A DNA stretch of 20,445 bases, from contig NW_003137832.1 of NCBI RefSeq assembly GCF_000003605.2, forward strand, positions 21,742 to 42,186, read 5' to 3'. Of this stretch, positions 11,116 to 19,703 are shown piece by piece; position 1 is the first letter of the stretch; each line of letters starts with the position of its first letter. This stretch comes from Saccoglossus kowalevskii. Lineage: Eukaryota; Hemichordata; Enteropneusta; Harrimaniidae. The translations under genes and the position numbers were made by a program. Below the pieces are notes generated by a model. That model was not told where the DNA came from. It made no database searches and worked only from the letters and a program-made list of their open reading frames with translations.

Positions 11116-11640
11116 CACATGTAATAACTTCATAAAAATTGCATGCAACGATGCCTTATGAATGGCTCTACACACAAAAATAACAGCCTGCCACCTGACC
11201 TTGAATGTTATCATTCATATAAACATTATCAGGTCATACATTAACCCGCTTCCGCTTAAGCCCCGGCAAAGCTGCTTGTAACTTTAATTTCACTTTAAAT
11301 TATTCAAGTATCCTAGAAACGGGACGGTCATGCAAACATTACTTAGAGTAAGCATATTGGCGAAATCTCACGCATATATACTTGAAACAGTAAAAGTGTA
11401 TGCTTCAAGATGATTTGCGGAGGGAAAAGTAGCATTTGTATGTATGTGTATCAGTCAGTTCCAACTACTGAATCATGTACATAAAAATGTAATAGTTTTA
11501 AAATCCGCAATGTATATAAACTTAGACGATATATAATACTTAATACATGTAACTATGCACAGTGCAATCAAGTTTGTAAACACAATTCAACGTCATTAAA
11601 CATAACTTTCGAATCGAGACTGCTTGTCAAATAATCGAGA
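10346..11640. other. Non-coding stretch upstream of the receptor gene
   Basis: No open frame of interest. It contains a 9-bp perfect hairpin (10350-10358 with 10370-10378) right at the LINE truncation point and the ATT microsatellite at 11051-11115. The last few hundred bases should include the distal promoter of the GRL gene, but I recognise no specific regulatory site there. Confidence 0.5.
11051..11115. repeat. (ATT)22 microsatellite
   Basis: About 65 bases of uninterrupted ATT trinucleotide, about 650 bp upstream of the receptor start codon. It produces a poly-isoleucine read-through on the minus strand that is not a gene. Confidence 0.95.
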
Positions 11641-11645
11641 GCTCA

Positions 11646-11653
11646 TATAAAAA
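11646..11653 (+). promoter_or_regulatory. Possible TATA box of the GRL gene
   Basis: TATAAAAA lies 121 bases upstream of the start codon. Initiation about 30 bases downstream (around tcacatc near 11677) would give a 5' untranslated leader of roughly 90 bases without an upstream ATG in the coding frame. In AT-rich DNA such a match is common, so this is only a candidate. Confidence 0.3.
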
Positions 11654-11766
11654 TGTGGTTTGCTAGGTGGAATTTCACATCGCAAGAGTATGCCGTGCTT
11701 CTACGTATTTGAAAGTCGTTTATATCAACTGAGCTTCAATACATCAATAAAGCAGCATTATTTAGC

Positions 11767-14051
11767 ATGACTGATCGACGATTTGGACGAAATGTTCAAA
11801 TCCACCCAAGCGAATCTCAACAGAAGCTGCACAGTGTCTCGCAAAACACGGATGAGAATAACAAAGAGACAAGTAATGACACCCCGGACGATGATATTTT
11901 CCTAGATCGGATTGAGCTTTACAAGGGCATGAAGCTATTATTCGTTTCTATGACGCTGCTTGGTTTACACCATTTGCCAACTGTTACCTACCCGAAAAGC
12001 AAGTTAGAAGATTGTAAGTTCTATTTTATTCGCGCTTACTGCTTTACGGTCTCCACGATGCTCTGGTTTTCGTTTTTCCGTTATGTTCCTGCGGTGTGGA
12101 TGTCCAAAGACAGCGATAGTTTTATTGTAATTGTATCAGTTATGGGTTGGTCATTCCAGTGTGCCTGCAATGCAACACTCTGTTTTATTAACTGTTACTC
12201 TTCAAGTCGACTCACACATTTCCTTAAAGTGTGGCAAAGAAAATGTCAGTCCGAACGTAGCGTGAAACTTGGATTGAATTTGAACCATGATAGACTCAAG
12301 AAAAAAGTAACCGTCGCAGTTGTATTTGGCGTATTCTTTCTTTTTGCAATCAATTTTCAGTTTTTCTACCAAAACCTCTGGGCATCCGATGATTTGAAGA
12401 AGCAAGTAGAACATATTAGATGGCCTTTCGGAGAAGGTGGTGTCATGATCGTGTTAATATTCCTCGCCTTTGCCTCTGCAGCGTTTGTTTTTCCGTTATT
12501 GCAGTTTGTTTTTGTGTGCAGAACTTTATCCGAAGGTATGGTGAAATTGAATGAGTGTTTAATGCGTCAAATAAGGAAAAACGGGACGTTTTTAGGTGAC
12601 CTGGGAGAACTACGAGAGGAGCATCAATGTCTATGCAACGCTATTGAGAATGCTGATGTGTTGTATGGACCGTTTAATCTGATCACCTTCAGTAGTGGTT
12701 TAGTCATTGAAATGTTTTTACTTTATAAGATCATAGCGTATTACAATACGCTGTCAGTATCGGTGATAACTGCGGCTTTATTCTGGATGGTTTATGTATT
12801 TTTCAGTATGTCCCTTGTGTGTTGGTGTGCTGCTCTGTTACACAAAAACGTAAGTATACATACTTATTCATAATTCTTATATTGGATACAGCTTTACAAT
12901 CTTCTCGAAGTGAATACTGAATCTAGATTCGTTATCTGGGATGTCCTTTTTTATTTTAGGCTCACCAACCAGTACATTGTCTACATCAAATATCATTTAA
13001 AGTGTATCCAGATAATACATCATTAATGCAGGTAAGTAAATATATAAAGAAAGATTCACAGATAACATAGAACAGACACACTCAACAGTGTACAATTCGA
13101 CCATTAATTGATTTTCGTAGATCTTTTCACGACCCAGGGATGATCTGAAGTTGTATACAAAATAAACAAAACAAATCATATATTGTTAGAAAGATACAAT
13201 TCTAATCATCAGCTTTAAGGGGTCGTACGACGAGGTTTGACCTCTTGTTCATATACATTGAAGTCCACCTATTATTCTTTCACTGATTTGATCATTTTTG
13301 TGATCTAATGCCCATGTATTTGATTGATTGTATTGTGACTATGAAAATGAACGTTCTCCTTTTTAACTTTAATTAAATAATCTGCCGTTAAGGTTAAGGT
13401 TAAGGTTCGTGTGCAATTATATTCATACCTGTATTTCACAGTGAAGATGGCTACCTGTGTGTTATATATTTTTAGTTAACTCTATGTGTGAATTGTGTGA
13501 AAATTTTATTTGTTCCTCAAACTAGTGAAGTGTGTGCGTGTTTCTCTCGAAAATAGGCCTTTTTTTAGTTTTTTTCCAATCTAACAGACGTACGGAAAAC
13601 ATGTTAAAAATATGCCACGAACCTGGGTCTCATCCTTAAGTATGTTTTTTGTACCCGACAGATATGACTTAGGGTGTTTAAAACATTGTAATTGTTTGTA
13701 TTCCGATAATATTTTTTCTTCAGATGACGACGTTCTTGTTCAAACTCCATGGAAGCAGTATTGGCTTTACATTGTGGGGTTTAGTCTGTATAACAAAGGA
13801 ATTCGTTATAACGGTAAGTACATTTGTGAAACGGGTGATTCTTATGGAGCAGTATGGTCTGATTGTGACACACCAGTACTGATTACCAAAAATTATATGT
13901 TAAATACATAGTTAAATACGGTGTTAAATACATAGTTAAATATATCATGTCGTATCTTCATTCACTTTAGTATGTCTAATATTTACTAATTGTTTTGCAG
14001 GTTGTTGGAGTATTTGTTACATACTTTGCATTGATGGTACAGACGATTTAA
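11767..14051 (+). CDS. Gustatory-receptor-like (GRL) seven-transmembrane protein
   Basis: Exons 11767-12849, 12960-13031 and 14001-14051 join in phase 0 to 401 residues, the usual length for the insect GR/OR superfamily. An in-frame TGA at 11710-11712 and no intervening ATG fix the start. A hydrophilic Ser/Asn/Asp-rich N-terminus (1-50) is followed by a GLHHLP segment at 66-71, which recalls the short helix before TM1 in insect receptors. Hydrophobic segments lie near 88-110, 118-143, 181-201, 225-250, 302-324, 331-357 and 382-399. A long loop with many charged residues (251-300) lies between TM4 and TM5, as expected for the N-terminus-in topology of this family. The tail TYFALMVQTI matches TYxxxxxQ, with TI in place of the common F. 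In insects such proteins form ligand-gated cation channels. GRLs of other animals are mostly uncharacterised, and some have been linked to development, so the ligand and role here are unknown. Confidence 0.88.
12960..13031 (+). CDS. GRL gene, exon 2 (24 codons)
   Basis: A 72-base exon lies between a textbook acceptor (ttttttattttag) and a GTAAGT donor. It reads AHQPVHC to TSLMQ without a stop in the phase set by exon 1, whose own donor is also GTAAGT at 12850. It encodes the loop after TM6 and the start of TM7. A short phase-0 exon at this position matches the conserved C-terminal intron layout of insect GR genes. Intron 1 is 110 bases. Confidence 0.85.
13032..14000 (+). other. GRL gene, intron 2
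   Basis: A 969-base intron starts GTAAGT and ends tactaattgttttgcag, the tactaat being a good branch-point candidate. It contains an open stretch at 13612-13911 that I regard as chance, and a short (TTAAGG)3 repeat at 13387-13406. Confidence 0.75.
14001..14051 (+). CDS. GRL gene, last exon with TYxxxxxQ motif
   Basis: Seventeen codons, VVGVFVTYFALMVQTI then TAA, follow directly after the acceptor at 13999-14000. This is the second half of TM7 and the family signature. A last exon holding just this motif, after a phase-0 intron, is the arrangement typical of insect GR genes. The stop codon overlaps an AATAAA (14050-14055), which is probably too close to be the main poly(A) signal. Another AATAAA at 14331-14336 is a better candidate and would leave a 3' UTR of about 300 bases. 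Confidence 0.88.
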   Translation, partial: VVGVFVTYFALMVQTI

Positions 14052-15440
14052 TAAATGTACATCTTTCGGGGTCACTCGGGTAAACCTTACATGGATGAAC
14101 TGTTTCTGAATGCACAAATCACGTAACTTAAAGTCAGTGACTCACCTCTTTCACCGGGGTATATACTGGTATATGTACTATTTTACGGGATATTCATCTT
14201 CATCTATAAATTGTAATTTATAGAAATAGTAGGTAATCTTAGTCATTGGTAATTATTCAATATATGACGATTATTTATTTTAATATAACCAGATATTTCG
14301 GGCAATAGCTCCACTTCAGTGTAATATCTCAATAAAATTTTTAGTATTTGATAATGTTTTAAACGATTTTGCCAAATTCATTGATAATAGAATATACGTT
14401 CTGGGCTGGCGCTTATCAATGTGCGAGGTTTGGATATTTCACTTCTAAGAAGATAACATAACATCACTGGATCACATTCAGTTGCCACCTTATGGTACTT
14501 TTTCGGCTGATAGTAAACAATAAACTGTGTGTGGTTAACAAATACGGAAGAAGTATTCGGAATTTCAGTTTGAAAGTCATTATAATGTTCGTGATGATAT
14601 ATTGATTCTTACAAGATTTCAATTTTTTTCTACCTGACTGATTATGATCGATAATAAAGATATAACACTATACATCACATGGAGAACATCACATGGATAC
14701 GTGTGCATAGAATTATTACTTGGGTACTATATACAAATGTACAGGTACCGGTATATGCTGAAATCAAACACCCAGTGTGCTATCATTGTAGCAGTTATTT
14801 TTATACACGCCCCTAATATTCCTTAAGGTTTGCTCCGTCCTACATAACCAGCAAGTTGAGTAACTATTTCCATGCCTCACATGAACATAAAAAGTGTGTG
14901 AACATTAGGGGCACAGTCCGCGTAGTACTGTCCTAAATCATTACATACATGTATCTCTTCATTTATCTGTTACTGTTAATACGTACGGGCTTATCCCGGA
15001 CACTCGGCACAACGTGGGAAAGCATGGGGTTACTGCTGGTTATGGTCCCTGCTACTGATCACAAGTCTCTATACTCTGTAGTTATTGTATGCCACACATA
15101 TAAAGGCAAGTGATCTCTGAAGTCATAACATTTTGATCATTACAACAATATTAATTAAGTGCTGAGCATGATGAATTCCCTAAATTACTAAATATACTAC
15201 CTTCAACATCCTTTCCAATACCCATTTAACTGGCTGTAAGCATTTTGAATACCTGTTGTTTTCGCACACTAGTTTAGGTGGCCCTAAACACCCTTTTTAG
15301 TGACCTCAAGTTCTGAAATGGCAATGCTCATACAAACGTGCAGTACATGCATGCATGCGTTAGAGTTGACTTGGTAATCAGTATTGTCATATACACAACA
15401 TGTACGTATAGTCATGATCTAACAGAAAAATCATAGTACC
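14052..15440. other. 3' flank of the GRL gene and intergenic DNA
   Basis: It begins with the likely 3' UTR, ending near the AATAAA at 14331-14336. Beyond that I see no gene. Short inverted similarities (gcccctaat at 14808-14816 with its complement near 14903-14911, and cataaccagca near 14842-14852 with its complement near 15035-15045) hint at an old MITE but do not form clean termini. Confidence 0.5.
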
Positions 15441-15460
15441 CTGAAAGCCAATAACCGACA

Positions 15461-15540
15461 GGGTTCTAGATAGCTCAATGATCAGCAAGTTTCTCAGATC
15501 GAATGTTGTGCGAGCTGTGTTCGAACCTAACATTTGCGGT
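15461..15540 (+). repeat. tRNA-derived SINE-like sequence
   Basis: The stretch reads gggttctagatagctcaatg and, about 45 bases further on, gtgttcgaacc. The first resembles a pol III A box (tagctcaatgatcagc at 15471-15486) and the second is a good B box (gttcgaacc at 15519-15527). Spacing and order fit a tRNA-derived promoter. The intervening arms do not fold into a proper cloverleaf by eye, so a SINE head or tRNA pseudogene is likelier than a working tRNA. No tail or target duplication is visible. Confidence 0.4.
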
Positions 15541-15728
15541 TTCTTCTTGCACAGTGAAACTGTCAGTGTTGCATATTGATATGTTATCTGTATAAAAGTA
15601 CTATTTTTTTTTACACGAGAACAAAGATTTGATAAAATGAGTGTGACCCAAAAACAGGACATTTAGTGTATATAAAGCCGGAAAAGTACTAGGATTAGGC
15701 CAGACTACAAGGACTCTGCAGACTTAAA

Positions 15729-15737
15729 ACCCCACCC
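15729..15737. repeat. Target site duplication, left copy
   Basis: ACCCCACCC immediately precedes the left end (TAGACTGG) of the transposon. The right flank begins ACCCCACTC at 17361-17369, matching 8 of 9 bases. Confidence 0.6.
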
Positions 15738-15780
15738 TAGACTGGCACAGTCGGGCGATTAATTTGTGTTTGTAGTTTAA

Positions 15781-16230
15781 ATAAATCACCCCGACTGGTT
15801 TATTCTGCATGGCCATCTATCTCAACGGGTAATTATGTTAATGATTGTTCTAATTGACAATCATCTAAGCCAATCACAACGTCCATTTAACTGACCTCTG
15901 ACCGAGAAGACGTCGGCTGATTATAGCAGCCAATAAAAGAAAATTTCACTACATCTAGAAACTACATTAAAACCTACGTTTTATAGTTTCTATGCTACAT
16001 TCCAAGTCTATTTACAACGACTACGACAAACTTGAATTTCAACGTGCTGCCATGTTGGGTCTGCAGTGTGACCTTTACCATGTTGACCTCATTATTCACA
16101 TATTTCTGCGCCCACCTCATTACAATATGTGCATTCATGAATATTTAATAGCAATGAATTTCCTACAGAATAAACCAGTCGGGGTGATTTCGCTCTAACA
16201 CCTCCATTGTGCGATTTTTTAAAATTTTAT
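15781..16230. mobile_element. Nested 450-bp MITE flanked by TTAA
   Basis: A 25-bp inverted repeat is perfect (15783-15807 and 16166-16190, beginning aaatcaccccgactgg). The element interrupts the left TIR of the larger transposon and is bordered by TTAA at 15777-15780 and 16231-16234, so it is the younger insertion. The two arms sit 2 and 40 bases from their TTAA. The extreme ends share only ATAAA as an inverted match. TTAA target choice points to a piggyBac- or Kolobok-type transposase supplied from elsewhere. The open stretch at 15992-16198 has no recognisable protein signature. Confidence 0.75.
15892..15904. promoter_or_regulatory. Nuclear-receptor DR1-like site in the nested MITE
   Basis: TGACCT C TGACCG is a direct repeat of the complement of AGGTCA with one-base spacing and a single deviation in the last position. 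Two further TGACCT half-sites lie at 16069-16074 and 16084-16089. This is a sequence resemblance only. Confidence 0.25.
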
Positions 16231-16639
16231 TTAAGGCCACACTGATTTAATTTTATGGATGACATCCTCTGAAGACCCCAAAACTAATGCGAGAGGGCGA
16301 AAAAAAAAAATCTTGCCAAAAAAAAATGCTGCTAAAACCACAGGACTACGGAGCTGTTATTACGAATTGGACCACAGTGTATCAAAAAAACAACAAGTCT
16401 TGATTTGAAGGAGGCACATGTTGATGTACACATCTCGTACTACAATACTGTCACAGGTATCACCTTTGATTTTGAAAAGGCAAGTGGATAAGGCAGGTGT
16501 TAGCTTTGCCAAAGACATACACATCAACTCAATAATGAAGAAAAACTTACTGTGTTGTATTGAAAAAAAAAAATTTAATTAAAATGAACAATAAGTTTGT
16601 CAACAGCAACCTGGAAATTAACTATTACTGACTGTAATA

Positions 16640-16945
16640 TTACAAAATATTACTGACTGTGTGTGCAAGCAAATTATCCAAATCAGAAAATGAAAAAAAA
16701 AATAAGAAACTTTTCTTTACCCCGAAAGGGGACTTCGGCCGAGGAGCTTCCGCTGCTTTCGTTGCAGTTTTGTCGACTTCAATGCGAACAAAGCAACCAA
16801 ACTGACTTGTCGCCTGACCAACTTTTAGGCCACCATACACCTCCACTTCTCTCCCATTTCTCTCATCATTGCAGAAGCAACACGGGACAGCCACTACAAT
16901 AGGACAATATGTCCTTAAAGTTGTCTGGGCAAAACTCGCTTGCCG
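16640..16945 (-). other. GC-rich open stretch inside the transposon, unknown
   Basis: Downstream of a TAG (plus-strand cta at 16946-16948) the minus strand is open for about 100 codons, ending near 16640. It includes a Cys cluster (VPCCFCNDERNG) and a basic/Pro patch (EAPRPKSPFG) followed by a possible splice donor (gggGTAAAG). Base composition is markedly richer in G, C and CpG than the surroundings. I do not recognise the protein. It could be a captured host exon, a piece of the element's lost gene, or chance. The plus-strand reading of the same bases is equally open and equally featureless, so coding status is doubtful. Confidence 0.2.
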
Positions 16946-17246
16946 CTACCTCCGTTTTACCCCTTAACTTGTATGCTCACATATTTTGGTGGTGTGGTCA
17001 CCACGTTTGATCACTTATGACAAAATTGGCACGTTTTGTGACAATCTCCTTCCCATAGGTCTTTGCGCTTTACGTAACGTGCATCTAACTGTGCAGAGTT
17101 TGGTTTTGAGGTAGTCCATAACGAGTTTTACGTCAAGTCGGCACTTTGCGACAATACGAGTCGGCAAGTTCCGGACAGAAAACCGATCTGTGGAGACTCG
17201 TCGTCGGATATTTGTTTTTTTTTGGACAGGCGAAAACTAATACGCA

Positions 17247-17284
17247 CGCGCGCGCGCGCGCGCGCGCGCGCGCGCGCGCGCGCG
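17247..17284. repeat. (CG)19 microsatellite
   Basis: Thirty-eight bases of perfect CG dinucleotide end at the inner edge of the right TIR (ggatgttatcc starts at 17284). The sequence can adopt Z-DNA. Pure CG runs of this length are rare in animal genomes, especially methylated ones. Confidence 0.95.
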
Positions 17285-17369
17285 GATGTTATCCATAAAA
17301 TTAAGTCTGTGTGGCCTAAACTACAAAAAACAAATTAATCGCGGTGGCTGCGCCAGTCTAACCCCACTC

Positions 17370-17922
17370 CTACATTTCTGTGACAAGTCCTTCTCACAAT
17401 ACGCCTCATCTGTTCAGAATTTATACACCAGAGGAGTACTTGTGATTCAGGAGAAATGATAAATTTTGATGAAATTTTGGCTGCTATCTTGAGTCTGATC
17501 ACAAAAATTAATGGAATAGTTAGAGATCTATTTGGATTCAGTAATTTCGTGAATCACATTATGTTTGAGAGTAATACCACATAACAAATTAGTGTACTTC
17601 AAAATTTAAGTATGTGCAATACACTCACTGCAGATCATTCCACACTTGTAAATTCGCTCAGTCAGTTTAAAGACTATTGCAATTTTACATATGATAAAAA
17701 AGGTTAATACATTATACAGCTAACAAGGAAGATAACGCATGGTATGATTTAATTCAGTATTGATATTTTGTTCTTGCACTATGCACTCGAAAAAATATCA
17801 ATGCTTCTCGCAATATCTCCTATAATGGCCCAGAAAAACCTCTGAATATATATATTAATGCATGCAAAACAATGTACAGTAAGGATAAAACAAGTCCAAG
17901 CACACAAATTAAATCCCCAAGT
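17370..17922. other. Intergenic stretch, nothing recognised
   Basis: AT-rich DNA between the transposon and the downstream side of NDUFA4. No open frame, repeat or motif stands out. Confidence 0.5.
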
Positions 17923-18424
17923 TTTATTTATTTCAAAAAATGAAATGTGCAGCATTTAGTGATTTTCCCTGACAACCTCAAATTTACACACAAGCTAGTA
18001 TTGTCAATCAGTATAATCAGAGTGAAAAACATGCATATACGAACATTAAACCTACATGTTGCATATTCATACAAATGCGGTGTGTTTATTGTATCCAAAA
18101 TAAATTGACAGTGTTGAATATAATTTGAGTGCAAACTACCCTGGAATTCCTATAAACCCTGTAGTTCTTGCTGTAACTGGCCATGACATTCAATTAATCA
18201 CATGATTTGACACGTACTTTTGAAATTAATGTTATGAACAATTTGTATTTTCAATTTGACAAGATTGCATTATGGCTTGTTGTTAAACACTGATGTGAAT
18301 AGAAATATAAACTAGACTCAAACTTCTTGTAATAGAAATAAATGTTGTACTAAGCCTAAGTTTTCATTACAACAAAAAACGAGGTGCAGATTTCAGCATT
18401 AAAACATTCTTCTTGATAGCTACT
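17923..18424 (-). other. Possible 3' UTR of NDUFA4
   Basis: On the minus strand AATAAA occurs twice, overlapping, at 17923-17932, about 500 bases after the stop codon, and once at about 18085-18090. Either could end the transcript. The open stretch at 17928-18134 has no protein signature and would lie within this UTR. Confidence 0.3.
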
Positions 18425-19703
18425 TTATTTTTTCTCGTCAATTTCAGGATGAATCTTTTCTTTGCTTTCATAATCAATTTTGCCAGCTGAGTAGAACTGC
18501 AAAAACAAAAACAATAGTAAACTGTTTAAAACATGAATACATGCACACACTGATGGTTGTCGACCCTAACCTCACATTGACACTTGTTTTCAACCATTTT
18601 CCCTCACTGCAAGATGATTTTCAACCATTTTCCCCACACTGACATTGATGGTTTGGAACCATTTTCCCTACACTGACACATGTTTGTTGGCAACTATTTT
18701 CCCCCACACTGACACATGTTTGTTGGCAACTATTTTCCCCACACTGACACATGTTTGTTGGCAACTATTTTCCCCACACTGACACATGTTTGTTGGCAAC
18801 TATTTTCCCCACACTGACACATGTTTGTTGGCAACTATTTTCCCCACACTGACACATGTTTGTTGGCAACTATTTTCCCCACAATGACACATGTTTGTTG
18901 GCAACTATTTTCCCCACACTGACACATGTTTGTTGGCAACTATTTTCCCCACACTGACACATGTTTGTTGGCAACTATTTCCCCCACACTGACACATGTT
19001 TGTTGGCAACTATTTTCCCCACACTGACACATGTTTGTTGGCAACTATTTTCCCCACAATGACACATGTTTGTTGGCAACTATTTTCCCCACACTGACAC
19101 ATGTTTGTTGGCAACTATTTTCCCCACACTGACACATGTTTGTTGGCAACTATTTTCACCACACTGATAATTTACAACCATTTCCCCACACTGACATTGA
19201 TGGTTTGGAACCATTTTCCCCACACTGACAATTCACAACCCTTTCTCCACATAGGTCATATATGGAAGTAATGTTGAACTGTAAAGCTTAGCAATTTAAA
19301 TTTCATGAAACAAAATTTTCTAATCGTTACCATACAAGTATCAAACAATGAGCACAGATTTTAATTACACGTCTGAACCTAACAATACATTGGGTATTTA
19401 TGGTTTATACCATCAAACATGCAACATTGACCAAGTAAGTTAGAAATAGTTTGCAAAATCACTAGTTCAATACAGATCTCTTGTAGAATTGAATACAAGT
19501 GCCTTGATTCAAAATGGAAAAAAATTCCAGCTGACTTAACACTGACAATGCCACAATACATATGGTTTTAGTAGTCTGGATGTCAACATGCTAAAAAATG
19601 ATAACTCAAATGTATGAATTAAAGAGTTATTGACTGACTGACCTTAATATTTTCATTGGGCTTGATCTTCTTCCAGGGGTGTGGGTTATTCTTCTTGTCC
19701 CAT
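18425..19703 (-). CDS. NDUFA4, last two exons (cytochrome c oxidase subunit)
   Basis: Penultimate exon about 19643-19703 and last exon 18425-18496 read WDKKNNPHPWKKIKPNENIK and, across the splice, FYSAGKIDYESKEKIH up to a TAA. This matches the C-terminal half of animal NDUFA4, where an NPDVxWDR-like segment leads into NPEPW, then KFYS and VDY. The protein is a small single-pass inner-membrane subunit, first assigned to complex I and now to complex IV (also called COXFA4). The last acceptor (tttttgcag) is strong; the donor is GTCAGT. The exon start at 19703, after ccag, is inferred, because upstream translation (SSFRGAR) does not fit the family. N-terminal exons with the membrane helix lie outside the window. 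The tail ending in IDEKK is somewhat longer and more charged than in vertebrates. Confidence 0.85.
18549..19253. repeat. 35-bp minisatellite, 14 core units, in the NDUFA4 intron
   Basis: The core is fourteen units of 35 bases (the first is 36) from 18675 to 19165, of type gacacatgtttgttggcaac followed by tattttccccacact. Variation is slight: acaatg instead of acactg in two units five units apart, and a few C/T changes at the C-run. On the left are degenerate units of 30, 32 and 34 bases, on the right of 27, 34 and 27. The same variant (gacattgatggtttggaacc) appears on both sides. The array lies wholly within the last intron of NDUFA4. Confidence 0.92.

Larger units (their letters stand above)
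15738..17360. mobile_element. Non-autonomous DNA transposon with long TIRs (MULE-like?)
   Basis: The left end TAGACTGGCACAG is repeated in inverted orientation at the right end (CGCCAGTCTA ending at 17360). The match continues inward through gattaatttgt and gtagttta, and then, after an inserted element, through ggccacac and taattttatggat to acatcc. The paired arms are 15738-15776 with 17318-17360 (about 80% alike, small gaps) and 16235-16267 with 17284-17316 (30 of 33). The reconstructed TIR is about 75 bp, and the flanks give a 9-bp duplication with one mismatch. Long TIRs with a 9-bp duplication are typical of Mutator-like elements, but no transposase is encoded. The length without the nested insert is about 1.17 kb. 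Confidence 0.75.

Noticed and set aside
11014-11214. Minus-strand open stretch with a poly-Ile run
   Set aside because: It is a translation of the ATT microsatellite.
12202-12414. Antisense open stretch within the receptor exon
   Set aside because: It is a shadow of the GRL coding sequence with no independent support.
13612-13911. 99-codon plus-strand open stretch inside intron 2 of the receptor gene
   Set aside because: It lies between two strong splice sites already explained by the GRL model, has no recognisable domain, and its DDDVL segment only faintly resembles the receptor N-terminus. Chance is the simplest reading.
14808-15045. Short inverted similarities suggesting another MITE
   Set aside because: Matches are 9-13 bases with inconsistent spacing and no target duplication, so element ends cannot be supported.
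18675-19165. Regular 35-bp repeats resembling a CRISPR array
   Set aside because: Units are contiguous with no variable spacers, lie in a eukaryotic intron and grade into degenerate units; this is a minisatellite.
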